A stretch of 64,000 nt of DNA, taken from NCBI GenBank assembly GCA_963969595.1, contig OZ018414.1, forward strand, positions 19,575,660 to 19,639,659. Reading direction: 5' to 3'. This DNA comes from Neckera pumila. Taxonomy: Eukaryota > Streptophyta > Bryopsida > Hypnales > Neckeraceae. The position numbers and the translations under genes are program-made. The notes beneath the pieces were generated by a model. That model did not search any database, was not told the origin of the DNA, and saw only the letters and a program-made list of their open reading frames with translations. The stretch's first letter is position 1, and the number at the start of each line of letters is the position of its first letter. Positions 12,640 through 24,786 of this stretch are shown piece by piece.

Positions 12640-13800
12640 CGTGTCTAGTTCGGAGCTTGCATACCTACCTATCATTGCAGGTCCATATGGAGAGTTGTAT
12701 CTCATATCTTCATGACAGGCTCCAACAACCTTTAATTGGAAATGACCCCTCAAGAGGAGCATATGATCTTCATACACTTAAGAGTTCAAGATTGCTCTTG
12801 GCAATGGTTGACGAGGTGTCAAAGTTGTGCTCAGGATGGAGACGATTTGGGCAACACGATTTGAAGGTCTTACAAGGGGCCAAGTAATTTTTGACAAGAT
12901 TCTGGGGACTCAGAATCGAGGATCGAGGTCTCGTGCAGGGCTGGACTTGGAGAGAAATCAGAGTCGTGTGGGTGGAATTGTGAACTGTGACACTTACCCT
13001 GATGGATAACCTCGAAGTGTCTTGCGTTGGAGGAACATGAGTCGGCACTGACTATGACACAGTTATTTGAGCCGAAACTGGTGGACCCCAAGTACTGTAA
13101 GTTATTCACGAAGCCAAAACCTAAAAGTTGCCCTGATTGCAGTCTGACGCGTGTCCCTTTCTCGGAGACTTTCCTGACTGTTTGCCACATAAAATGGTGG
13201 GGTTGCAACGCTTTGCCAAGTGTAGCCCCACCACTTTTTGCCATCGTGTCACTCTCGTATTGGATGCATGCCATATCAGTCGTCGATTATCGCCATCCAG
13301 GTAGGATACTTCTCCATCAAAACTAAGTTAACTTAACAAACTCCACTTTTGCTTAGATTTCCGTGTTCTCTTCGACCCATTTGAGATTCAATACATTTGG
13401 TGGTGGTTTGCCTTCTCGTTCAGTCTTGTTGCATGGGTTACGGAGTTATGCAAAAGGTGACCAAATTCTTGTATGCAGACGAGGGTCACTGGATTTCCCT
13501 TCGGATTTGAAGAACAGGGGTATTTTGAACGGTTTATGGGCATTCTTGGAGCCCCTCATTTTTGCCTTTGTTCCTCTAGTTTGAGATTTCAGAAGAGATT
13601 TTGGAAGACCCAAGTTTTAGCGGACATTCATTTTCTACAGGAACGAACGAGGGTTCAGTAGGAAATCCAAACAAGGGTCGTGAAGAATGCTGGCCAGGAG
13701 ACACCGTGTGTAACTTATTCCTTCGGGTCGGCGAGGGGAGTTGGTTTTGTCGAAGCTTTTGTTACGTATTAATGTGGTTTGTTATCGAGGTTTCTTCTTC
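12640..13800 (+). pseudogene. Possible membrane-protein gene remnant, unrecognised
   Basis: A plus-strand frame ends ...APPLFAIVSLSYWMHAIS at 13299. Across a very short GT-AG gap (13301-13356, 56 bp) it joins in frame to FEIQYIWWWFAFSFSLVAW, ending at 13458. Both pieces look like membrane segments. Downstream frames are broken (TGA in the continuing frame), and an upstream frame (12679-12887) begins after a good acceptor (ATCATTGCAG). A 134-codon frame also lies on the opposite strand (13274-12870). I do not recognise a family. A decayed gene or a non-coding transcript is equally possible. Confidence 0.25.
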
Positions 13801-14745
13801 GTAATTATGTGAGTGTTCTTGGTCTCATTGTCCAAATTCTAACCTTCACTTCTTTCCTACCAGAAGCTTTGATCCTAATGAAACTTTTGAGACAATCTGG
13901 CTCAAGTTTCAACATCATTTTACAGAATTTGATGATGTGCAATCTGTGATGCGCAGAAGATTATTATTATCATCGTTTGTTTATTTGTTTGTTTGTTTTG
14001 AGAAGGCTACTGTCCAGCAACTTTTGCAAGTGCTTTGAAGCCAAGAAAGTAGCTGGAGAGGATACTGGAGAGTTGGGAGACATATGGGTTACCATTTACA
14101 CACTCGTGGTTGTTAACAACTTGACATGTGGAAGTTGTCGAATCAGATGCGTACACAATAAGGGTACAGACTTTGAGGATATACAGGGAATGTGCAATTA
14201 TAGAGTGTGTGAATAGGAGAGGGTCTAGTTTGTTGCATCACTCAGCTTTAAGAGAGAAATTACTCCAACCTAGAAAAGGTTGTCGTGAATTAAGACCCTG
14301 TTCATTCAGCCTGTTCATGTTGCATCACTCAGCGTTGACCCTTCAACGCTTGAATCTTTTTGGAAATTTTGGACAGTTTTATTTATATCTTTGTACAAAT
14401 ATGATACTTAGTTTAATTTCAACAAATTGGGTATAAAGGGAGGTTGTCTCTTACAAAATTTAAGTATTACTTTGGATGAATGAGATGTAGTCTGATTGCC
14501 CCGAACGGCCAGAAGCACTCTCTTCGTCATCCTCAATATGGACTTCGGAGCGCTCAGGGGTTAATAATAGCGACACAAGTTGTTGAATGATGAATCTTTT
14601 CCACTGCTTTCCGTCCTTTCCACTTTTTTTTTGGAACCAGTAGCGATAACATCATTTTCCTTTTGAACTTTGAAGACGAGTTTAAGATTTGCTTGTGAGA
14701 CTGGTGCAGGTGCATTAATGTGATCCTTCGACTAGGGTTGTTGAG
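13801..14745. promoter_or_regulatory. Upstream region of the lipase gene
   Basis: No independent gene is supported. The sequence GCGCTCAGGGGTTAATAA near 14550 resembles the right end of the short TTAA-flanked element at 25285-25506, but no matching left end was found. The 102-codon frame at 14128-14436 has no domain. Confidence 0.3.
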
Positions 14746-17700
14746 ATGGGCAGCTCAGAGCTAGAAGAACGCATGGATAACGAATCGACCGAGGAAGTCC
14801 TCTGTAAGTCCATTCACCCTTTATGGACGAAGAATGCATGGTTTAAAATGACAATTTTGGTTGATCAGATTGTGGAAATATGATTTTATATGGGAGTAAT
14901 GTTTATATCATCAGATTGAGTGAGTGAAGAGCGTTTCATAAGTAATTTTTGAGCAAATAAAAATCCCCCTGTAAACAATTCAGGGCTGCTGGAGATTATC
15001 AGGCCAAATATGTGCTTCTCGTCCTCAAATGGGTTAAATTCGTTTGCCTTATCATGTTCATAAAACAATAACTGTTCATAAAAGAATAAAAGTCAGCATC
15101 AGAAGTGAATAACTTGGCCATTATTTTCAATGATGCTTTCCGTAATGCTTTTTTTGTGGATGCAGGTCCGAAGTGTGGAAGGAATCATTCAGGGTCCTGT
15201 GGTATAGAGAAAGTAATTGCAGCACTGTCAGCAAATTTAAGTACAGGTTTCAAGGGAGCGACTAGATGGAGTATCTCGGATACTACTGCTGGTCTATTGA
15301 AGCTCTACAATCGTCATGCTTTTGAGGGTGCTGAGGACTCTATCATTGGTGACGAAGTGCGGGACAGGTAGGCATATAATCAAACCTACAATGGATAATT
15401 TACTGTTGTTAAGTGGCGAGGTTAAGAAATGATTCAAAAATATAGAATGTTACGGTGTCTGAGAAGGAGACTAGCGTTAATAGGCAACAGTGACACGTTG
15501 GGTACATCCTTACGATGAATGAATTTTTCATGTCTAGTATAATTGGGCAATGTCTTCGCTTTGGGAATAGTGGCATTTTAAGATTGTTGAGTATGATTTT
15601 TCAAATTTTCAACTCGTGACTATTATATTGAGGATTATATAGAAAGACACATATGAAAACTTTACACTTCTATTTGGAGTAGAGACACGCGATTTGTATT
15701 CTGCTTTCCTTTTTGAATATTTGATCTCAAGTAACTACTTTGAATTGGATTCAAATATAAGTTTGTCGCAATGCAGGGCTACGCTGGGAGAGATACAAGA
15801 GTGGCTCCGGTGGGCAACTTCTGCATACGAGGGAGACAGAGCTACACTTTTAACCTCAATGCTGGAGCAAAAGGTGCCTTACGAAACCTACTTTTTAGAT
15901 CATGTTATAGAAATAGAGCTTCTGTTTAGGTTGTTCATACATATAACAAGATATTTTGGATGTCATTAGGGTTTAGCAAGAACAAATGAATCAAAAACTG
16001 TAGACATCAAAACATGATGGATGAAATTGTGTCATAGTTTGCATTTAATATAGGAGATTGCCGGCATTAGTACCCGGGTTTCATTAAGCTATTCATTGAC
16101 TGAACTCACTGTTTGAGTAACTCCTGAATCCATATTACGAGGGAAATCGTTATGACCGTGCCCCCCACCCCTAGAGGTATTCTAGAAATTCTAGCTGCGT
16201 TACAGTTGATAGTGTTTACATTAGAAAAAAGTAAAACTTCCTTAATTGGTGCTACAATGTGACAAGGTTGAACTTGGCTAGGTTTTCTAGAAGTGGTTTT
16301 CTTAATGTTTTAGCCTGATGTCGACGTTTTGGAGGTTATATATGCACGCAAGGTGAATACCTGATGCTGACTATTCTCTGTTTATAATTTGCTTTCCCAG
16401 TTGCAATATCAAGATATAATGCAGTTGGTTGCAACGTCAGCCATCAACAAACCTGCTTACTTCATTGCTATTTACCATGCTCGACAATGTGTGGTCATGG
16501 GGATCCGTGGAACATCAAATGCCACCGACGTCTTAACAGATCTCAATCCTCATACCGAGCCCTTTCAACAAGGGTGAGTTGATTAGATAAACCCGTTGGT
16601 TAGGCTTGCATTAAATTGACGTACTCAGACCTGTGAAATTTTTATTCATTCTGTGTGTGCAGGACTGCCCACACAGGAATTCTCGGTGCAGCTAAATGGC
16701 TTCTTGAAGAAGAGGGACCAACTCTTCAGAAACTCCTCCATGATCATCCGGTGGGTATATTTGAATTGTGCAGTTCATTTCTTTCATGTTTTACAGGAAG
16801 GGAGTATTGTCTAGACGAGCACTGTACTCTTCTCGTCCAGACTAGGTGGATGCTTAGAAGGCTCAACTTGTAATAATGTAACCTACCCTATTTGAGACCC
16901 ATTTTCGATTCTTGCCTAAAATGTGCACTGTCTGAATATGAGCCTCTGGTCAATTTTGGATGCACCTAAGCTTAGCACTTCGAAAATTTATAGTTTATTC
17001 ATTTGGTATCCTTAAGATAAAGATGCATTAGAATTGTCTTTCAATGGCCAACCAAGCTGTAACAAAAATTAAAATTTGGAAATCTAATAATAGGAAGCAT
17101 GCTCAAATGCTTTCAGGGTTACAAGCTGGTGCTAACAGGGCATTCGTTAGGCGGTGCTGTTGCTGCTCTTTTGGCGATGATGCTTCATGCGTCTGGACCA
17201 CTTGCAAAAATCCCAACTAAAATGGAGAAGTTCGTCCCAAATAAGATTTCATCAAAGCTGCCGACTACGGTTGGCATCCCGGTCTCCCGAATCGTGTGTT
17301 GGGGTTACGGTTGTGCTCCCTGCGTCGACCTAACAATCGCTGAGGAAACACCATACATCCACAATGTCGTTCTGCAGGTAATACTACCATGACTGAATCT
17401 TCATGTTAAATTGCTTAAGCTCGAGATAGAGGATACTATTTAAGTCACTTTAAGCATTTTAACCAGTTAGTACCCAGTACCAGTAGTACAACCGCTGCAA
17501 CATTTTGCAAGAAGACTCCCTTTACATTTTGCACCTTTTCTTTTGTTTGTCAGAATCTGGATTTGAAACTCAAAGAGTGTTTCCAAAATTTGGATGAAAA
17601 TTTGTAAGGATGAGAATATGACAAGATGGTGACACCATGCACTTGATATAGTAGATATAGGAGTGTGATGTTTGAGAGGTTACTATTGTGGAGAGATTAC

Positions 17701-19807
17701 TTTGGGTACTTAATTCTGTTGAGAGGCCATAGACAGAGACATGTAGTCAATTCATACTTGCTAATTGCAGGCCTACAGGCCTACCTAGCGTATGAACAGA
17801 TGAATTGCTGTTGGCAATAAGGCTTTGTACCGGAGACTGGATCAGGTTCCCAGCAGTTTCAGTAACCTTAGCTTCTGTTTGCATCCAGAACTTTGCTTGT
17901 TAGGATCATTTTCTTACATTTGGGGTAGCAGAGAATTTTTTTTAGTTCTAATGGGAAAAGAGCTGTTGTTTCACCAGGATGATGTGGTGTCAAGAACATC
18001 GCCAGCAGCATTTGAGACTTTGCGTGATGAGATCCAGGAGACCAGCTTGTACGTATCTGATCATTTCTTTCAAAATATTTGAACAGTGGAGTCATTTGGA
18101 AAGACGAACGACCTTGGATATCATACATTGCATGCCTACCTGGCATTTGTGGTTTACCAAATACGTGTTATTTCGATTCTTGTCTTCTTTGTGAATATTT
18201 TAAATTTCAAACGTTTTCAATAGAAAATTTCTGATGTCTGATGGATATCATGTTTGTGTTTTCCGAATTCAGGTCGCAGGGTTTTAAAGAGGGAAAAAAG
18301 AAGAAAATGATACAAACAGTTGAGCGGGTTAACGTAGCCAAGGCTTTCAAATCTGGGTACCAAAAAATTCAAAATTCACGAATGGGACGCAAACAGACAG
18401 AAGAAGACAGCTCCAACACTAATTCAAGCAAGTGTAAGTTTTTCCACCTTCACTAGATATACCTTCACTCAATATTTTCATCCCTAGGATCAAAGTACCT
18501 CTTCCAGCACCTAATGAACAAGCATGGGTCCAATTATTAAACTATTGTTGCATCTTTTTGAAAGTCAAAAGAAATTCTAGATTCTCTTAGCACACATTTC
18601 TTCACCTAAACCATGAATTTTCAGAGTGTTGGACATAAATGTATCCAAAAACAACCCTCCGCTCTCATGACAAGTGCCTATACATGTTCGGCAAGAATTT
18701 GTGCAGGTCCGTTTCAGAAACTTACAGGGGTTTGTGCTGTTAAATCTTGTTGGAATTCAAATAGAAATCCCAGATTCTCTTAGCGAGCTTTCTTTGGACA
18801 CCGTATGAATAACACAATGAACATTGTACCAGAACCAGTTGTACCCAAAATCAACCCTAGGCCCTGATGTCGAGTGTAGTGGTCGGTTTTAAGAAACAGG
18901 TCCCCATTAGGTGCAACTATACATTAACTACACTTAATTGCATCCAAATAAGCAATTGATCATTGTTCCCATTATTATGTTGCCTAATTATTTGTTGAAT
19001 CTCGTTGGAAGTCAAATCAGAAATTCCAGATTTTCTTCTCAAGCATTCTTAGAACATCACATGAATAATACTATGACCTTTCAAAGTACTAAAACTAGGT
19101 GTTCCTAAAAATCGATTGTAATCTCATGACAAGAGTTTGTACATGCTACAGCTCGAAGAAGCTGCAATCTCTAGCTGTTTGTTTTAGAAACGGGTCACAA
19201 TTAGGTGCATTTAGACAAGAATCTGTTTTGTGTTTTGGTTGATTTTAGATAGGGTTCACAATTACGTGCAGTTACACTTCCAACCAGAGACTGACGGTCA
19301 TTGTTTCATTCGTGTCTGTACTTGTTTACTTGTTCAGCCATAGAAGCACCACCTCCAGAGCTCCCTGGCGAACCAGAGCCACCCTCCCCCACGTCCGAGA
19401 CCAACATGGAAGACCCTGGAACTGAAGCCGGCATAGCAGCCCAAGGCATCATGGCGGTGGCCGAGGGCCCTGCAGCTACCAAGCAGGAGTTGGAGAGCCG
19501 TCGTCTGTTCGTGCCTGGCAACCTCTACCACATCCGAAGGAGAGCCAAGGAGCAATTCCTCGGCCCGCCTGTTCCTGTCAAGCCCTTCGAGAAGGGCGTC
19601 GACGCCCCTCGAAACTCCAAGTTCAAGTACCATGTCATCCGCGGGACAGACCGCACCTCCCGGTTTCGGAGGATCATACTTTCAGGGACCATGCTTTCGG
19701 ATCATGGGTGTTATAATATCAGAGATGGGTTGTTGGATGCAGTGGCGCAGTTGGAGGAGGGGACGCAGTCTGCGGGATTGTCCAACCCACATGTGGTGGT
19801 AGAGTAA
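14746..19807 (+). CDS. Class 3 lipase (diacylglycerol lipase-like alpha/beta-hydrolase)
   Basis: The exons are 14746-14803, 15166-15367, 15777-15873, 16401-16573, 16663-16750, 17117-17377, 17978-18048, 18273-18433 and 19338-19807. All introns are GT-AG and the joined frame is 526 aa. The core reads VVMGIRGTSNATDVLTDL (about 150-168), TAHTGILGAAKWLL, and then YKLVLTGHSLGGAVAA with the nucleophile near Ser216. After that come DDVVSR (about 294-299, probable acid residue) and LFVPGNLYHI. A late RRIILSGTMLSDHGCY follows, whose His (about 493) is the likely catalytic base. Family knowledge predicts hydrolysis of mono- or diacylglycerols or other acyl lipids. The N-terminus differs from what I expect: CPKCGRNHSGSCG (about 20-32) looks like a small Cys/His cluster, so the first exon is the least certain. 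The 900-bp intron 8 carries three copies of a dispersed repeat. Confidence 0.88.
18580..19140. repeat. Three diverged repeat units inside lipase intron 8
   Basis: Units start near 18545, 18745 and 18995. Each reads roughly TTG(A)AAGTCAAA..GAAAT.C.AGATTCTCTTAGC, then a CACATGAATAA-like block, then ACTA..GTGT.CC.AAAA. The same sequence occurs near 24590-24760 in direct orientation and near 38690-38905 in inverted orientation, so this is a dispersed element family expanded locally within the intron. Confidence 0.55.
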
Positions 19808-20287
19808 GGTGTTTGGAGGAGGAACATTGTAGACTAACCGTGCACACTTGGGTACTACCTTCTTACTCATCTTTTTTTGAAATTGTAATGAGTAAATGAG
19901 ATGAGAGTATTGTTAGTAGTAAAATGAAATGACAATTGTATTTAAAAAGCTGTGACCTTTCTAGCTACAATCAAGTTCACAACTATATGCATCAATGTGT
20001 GATCAATGTGCCATCCACTATTTGTGCATGTTAGGTTTCACTAATAAGAGCTTCAAATGTTGCTCTTTTCTTTCTAAGTAAAGCTTTGAGACATTTCTTG
20101 TGCAATATGTTGACATGCATGGTAAGTGATGTTGCATAGTTGGTAGCATGGCTATGATATGGGAAAGGAATGACAGAGAGGATTATAATGCATCAAAGAA
20201 TGTACTTGTTTGGATATTGGATGGAAAAGTTGGGTTAATGTTGCGTTGGTTCAAAGTTTTGTTGGTTGATGTTGCAAGTGTTTCAAT

Positions 20288-20500
20288 CTTGTGTTCATAC
20301 TAAGCCCTTCAAGGAAGGAGTTGATGCTTCAAGAAACTCTAGGTCATTGATGAGACAAAGCGCACCTCCTAGATTAGTAGGATTGTACTTTGAGGGACTG
20401 TTTTTTTGGTGTTATAATATAAGGAATGGATTGTTGGATGCAGTAGCATGGGTGGAGGAAGGGAGATGAAGTCTTGGGATTTGTCTCAACTTGCATCAAT
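20288..20500 (+). pseudogene. Decayed copy 1 of the lipase last exon
   Basis: The sequence follows the 3' part of exon 9 (19580-19800) base by base: AAGCCCTTCAAGGAAGGAGT, then GATGCTTCAAGAAACTC, GCACCTCC.AG, and GGTGTTATAATATAAGGAATGG in place of the exon's GGTGTTATAATATCAGAGATGG. Many CpG sites of the exon are TG or CA here (GTCGACGCC has become GTTGATGC), and the frame has premature stops. It starts and ends within the exon, so this is a local duplication rather than a spliced retrocopy of the whole gene. Confidence 0.8.
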
Positions 20501-20621
20501 GTGATGATAGAATGAGATGTTTGAAGAAGAGATATGTGAAACGAATGAAAGAAGATTATAATGCATCAAAGAATGTTGTTTTGTTTGGATATTGGATGGA
20601 AAAGCTATGTTGAATTGCCCA

Positions 20622-20845
20622 ATTCCCCTGTTACTACCAAGCCCTTTGGAAAACACTTTGATGGCCCTCAAAACTCCAAGTTCAATCACTAGAACGTCCA
20701 TAGGTCCTAGTTTGGAAGGATCACTTATGCTCTTGAGTACTACGCTATCAGATCATAGGTGTTATAACATTAGGGATGGGATGGCTTGTTAGATGCGGTG
20801 CGCACTTGGAGTAGGATGGACTACAACCCGCATATGGTGGTAAAA
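20622..20845 (+). pseudogene. Decayed copy 2 of the lipase last exon
   Basis: A second partial duplicate of the same exon segment: TTACTACCAAGCCCTTTGGA, GATGGCCCTCAAAACTCCAAG, then AGATCATAGGTGTTATAACA and a final CCGCATATGGTGGTA. It keeps the exon's 3' boundary (CACATGTGGTGGTAGAG in the gene) but is interrupted by indels and stops. Between the two copies the spacer repeats TGCATCAAAGAATGT..TTGTTTGGATATTGGATGGAAAAG (20190 and 20560), so the duplicated unit includes downstream sequence. Confidence 0.78.
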
Positions 20846-21495
20846 TAAAGGAGACATGGTTGAAATGAAAGAAGAATTTAGTGCATTGAACAATGTTTTA
20901 TTTGGATACAATATACAAAACTTATATTGAGTCAAAGTTTTTTTGGTGGATGTTCCAATCACTTAAACATCAATAAGTATTTTTTCATTCCACCACAATA
21001 TAAACTATTGGGGGAGCAAGATGCAATATTATATTGAGTTAACATTTCGTCCGTAGATGTTTTAAACATTTTTTCGAGAGTATTTATTCTGATTCCAACA
21101 TGCCAAAAGGTATATTATTGGCGGATATAGGATGCAAAAGTAATGGTAAATTATACAGAACTTAGTTTTGTTGGGTTTTTGTGGTAAATATTCTAATCAC
21201 TTCAACAATAGGTATGTTTTTATTCAAGAAGTATTCACTAGTTCAACAACTAATCCAGTGGTGCTATGGGGGCAGGGGAATATTTAAACATACCTCCCTT
21301 TATCTATTGTAACCCTTACGCAAAGGTTTATTGACTCTTGCCTAAAAGATACATATAGTAGAACTTGTCTTAGTGCATACTGCCCAGATTGTGCACTAAG
21401 AGAGGTTTTATGCAATTGTATGGTATAGTAATGGCAACTAGCTAACATGGCCTCTAACTACACTCCTTTCCAGAAAAAATAATACTACAAAATTG

Positions 21496-22160
21496 GTGAC
21501 GAAGGTTGTCTAATGCGGTGATCGATCGAGATGTTCATCTGTGTTTGTAAATTAAACCTTTGTGAGTTTGTGTCAAGATCAGTGAAGTTTGATTACAGTA
21601 CCATGAAATTGTTACGAAGGTTGTCTAATAAAACGCGGTGATCGAGAATGATGTTCATCTGTGTGTGTTTGTTTACCTTTGTGTCAAGATCTCAGTGAAG
21701 TTTGATTCCAGTACCATTAAATTGTGACAAAGGTTGTCTGAATGAGGTGATCGAGAATGATGTTCATCTGTGTGTGCTTGTTTACCTTTGTGTCAAGATC
21801 TCAGTGAAGTTTGATTCCAGTACCATTAAATTGTGACAAAGGTTGTCTGAATGAGGTGATCAAGAATGATGTTTTTTTGTGTGTGTTTGTAAACCTTTGT
21901 GTCAAGATCTCAGTGAAGTTTGATTCCAGTACCATTAAATTGTGACAAAGGTTGTCTGAATGAGGTGATCAAGAATGATGTTTTTTTGTGTGTGTTTGTA
22001 AACCTTTGTGTCAAGAACTCAGTGAAGTTTGATTGCAGTACCATTAAATTGTGACAAAGGTTGTCTGAATGAGGTGATCGAGAATGATGTTCATCTGTGT
22101 GTGTTTATAAACATTTGTGTCAAGATCTCAGTGAAGTTTGATTGCAGTACCACCATATAT
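21496..22160. repeat. Tandem repeat, ~110-bp unit, six copies
   Basis: Each unit reads GTGACAAAGGTTGTCTGAAT, then GATCGAGAATGATGTTCATC, TGTGTGTTTG, CCTTTGTGTCAAGATCTCAG and TGAAGTTTGATTCCAGTACC. Unit starts fall near 21496, 21611, 21723, 21833, 21943 and 22052. The first unit is the most diverged and the inner ones differ by only a few bases, which indicates recent expansion by unequal exchange or slippage. It does not encode a conserved frame. Confidence 0.9.
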
Positions 22161-22908
22161 CGTCGTGACGACGGTGGATAATATCTCTTTATTGATTGAG
22201 TTTGTACGGGACCTTTCTTCTGAGTGAATGATTAGATCGACGACTACGTGGGCTCTGACTGCAGATCTACAGTAGTACGAAAGCACGCCAGCACGAGTGT
22301 GAGCAAGACAGAAAGTCAAAAGCAAAACAACAACAACAACGGTCAGTCCTGTCGTGCTCACGGTTACGTTGATTTTTCCACAGCCACTGGTATGTTACAG
22401 GCCTTTTTTTGGTTCATTTTTTATGAAGTGCCAAAGTGGCGATACAAAAAATGTTATAGTCAGCGATGCTCCAAATTTCTGCATTCATCCACATATTGGA
22501 TAGAAAACATTAATTAGCACGCATATATCACATGATGTCTATAATCCTGGCCAAAAAATTCACGGTTTTGTGCTGTCTCTTAACCAAATTACATTTTTTT
22601 CTGGTGCAATCTGGCACCAAGAAGCCCAAAACAAAAGCCCTGGACGTATCCACTGTTAATATGATGATGCTAAAGCAATCCTCGATCTGATCAACCCGGC
22701 GTTTCGAATATGAATCGTGTCCTGGACTGTGGAAATCATGAATCTTCAATTCCTTCCTCCGTCTACTCAGATTTATCCACTTGGAAGATGTCAGTGAGTA
22801 TGTATTTGTTTTTGTCTATAGTAAGTTAGATTCGACAGACGGCATGTTCTCTGCTCAAGCCCATCCCGATTGCTGAGTGGGCTTTTTGTTCAATCATGCT
22901 GCTCGGAC
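22161..22908. other. Intergenic, no gene seen
   Basis: Begins with a short dyad (CCACCATATATCGTCGTGACGACGGTGG-like, near 22150). Small frames at 22128-22749 on both strands have no recognisable domain. Confidence 0.35.
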
Positions 22909-23574
22909 TAAGGTGGGTACCGCCACTTTGTGCTGCTGCGCCTAGTTACTATTATTAGACGGGTCAAATTTTCATATCTATATATCTTCTTGTGGATAAG
23001 TGCAAGGAAAGGAAAGGAGGTTCCAACGCATCAAATAATGAGACCTTTGAATACTATATGCAAAAGTTATGAAGGTTCAAAGTTTTTTGTGGTAGAGGTT
23101 CTAAAATTGTTTTTTTCACAATCATTAGAGAAAATTTCAGGCCTCCAGAGGGCTGTTCCATAGCCTTCCGAAGTACCCTGAAGTTTGATTTTTTGGGGCT
23201 GAAAAATTCATTCTTCCCCTATTTCCGCGCAGCTGAAGTTGCAGTGACAGTGGCGCACGAACCCAGTTTTATGAGTTAAAATTTTATTTAAATAAATAAA
23301 TAAATGAAAATTTAATCTTAAAAATATTTAAAATAAAAAATAAAAGATGCAAAATCTGATTGTTTCGGCAAGCAATCAGCTTGGCTGACAACTCACCAGG
23401 GGGCTTTTTCAAATTGACAAGCCAAGCTTGAAATAGCTTGGCATGTCAATCTAGAGCAATCCTCCAAAGGGCTGATATTTTTTCTAATGGGTACTGGTAT
23501 ACTGATTTTAGAGATGTACGCAAAGTAATGATGGCGATTTGGAATCAATGGCACATTTGAGGGTGCCCACCTTA
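22909..23574. mobile_element. TAAGGT-family TIR element with an internal insertion
   Basis: The ends TAAGGTGGGTACCGCC and GAGGGTGCCCACCTTA are inverted repeats. The inner blocks AAAGGAGGTTCCAA, TATGCAAAAGTTA, TTTTAGAGATGTAC and ATGGCACATTTG match the 276-bp copy at 45287-45562. About 390 extra bases near 23130-23470 appear to be a later insertion. Confidence 0.65.
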
Positions 23575-23678
23575 ATTAATGCATAGTTACATTTAGACTT
23601 TATTAGAGCTTAAAGGACAATTTTTAGAGCAAAAATTGAATTCTATTTCTACTAGTCTCCATTCTAGAATGATTTTAA

Positions 23679-24115
23679 CTTGTAAAGGACCAACATGCAT
23701 TTTTTGGCTACATAAAAATTTCGGGCAAGTATGTATGACTGGAGATTTCTATATTTTTGGCCCAAGTTTTAATAGAAGGTAGGGCAAGAAATATTTTTCA
23801 TATGCACTAAATTTCATGACATTTGGAAATGTGAGTCAAAAGTTATGGCCTAATATGTTACGGAGTACTTTTTTCGGTAATAAGGCAATCTGAATACTTT
23901 TCTCAAAAACAAAAATATGAAATTCTTTTTTTGAAGTTATATGTACATGGAAAGCTCTTAATCATTCCATTTTGATCAATGAGTCAAAAGTTATGAAAAC
24001 TTTTAGTTTGTGGACAATTATGGATTCTCTACTTAAAATAAACTTTGAAGTCCTTTATCTTATTCAATTTTCAATATTCTTTGAAAAAATAAATTATAGG
24101 ATGTAAATTCTGTAA
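23679..24115. mobile_element. TTAA-family element, 3'-truncated
   Basis: TTAACTTGTAAAGGACCAACATGC and following blocks (AAATTTCGGGCAAGTATGT, CATTTTGATCAATGAGTCAA, ACTTTGAAGTCCTTTA) match the copy at 60565-61484. Homology stops near 24115 with no right terminus. Confidence 0.6.
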
Positions 24116-24786
24116 AAAATCCCAGACACTGCTGCCACACTTTATTCTCGTGGCATAAAATTTCGACTCCTTCTGCTGCGTCACTAGGTCCACAGGCTTT
24201 TGTTTCTCCTTAACTGCTTGCTTCAAGAGCCTCCTACCTTAGTAGCAAAAAGAGAGATGTTTTTAGAGGAATCTAAAGTTGTTGACAAAAAGAAATTAGT
24301 AACTCTAGACACCACATCATCAATTTCATTAAAAGTTGGCACCATTCTAGGTGCCAAAAATTGTGAATTTATTATCTGTCTAATGAAAGTTCTAAAAGCA
24401 ATTGTATTTTTAAGATTGGATTGTTCCAAAGTAATTTCTTTCAAAAAAAAAAGGACCTCCATTTCTTAACTCACTTCCAATTCTTTTGTCACATTATAAG
24501 TCACTCTGTAAAATAACTACACCTTAAATCGCTTAGTTAAGCAATTTAGTATGATTCCCACTATTATATTAGAAAACTTTTTGTGGGGTCCTGTTGGTAG
24601 ATCAAACTGGATTCTAGATACTCTTAGAATGCATTTTTTGGATACCTTGTGAATAAACTATGATTTCAAAGTGCTGAAAATAGGTGTATCTGAAAGCGAT
24701 CATAAATTCTCATAAATATTGGGAGTACATTTTAGGCAAGAATCTGTAGTTTGCGAGTTTAGGAAGCTTGCAAGTTTAGGTATAGG

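Noticed and set aside
12870..13274. 134-codon minus-strand frame
   Set aside because: No domain recognised. It lies antisense to plus-strand frames of similar quality, and no splice context supports it as a gene.
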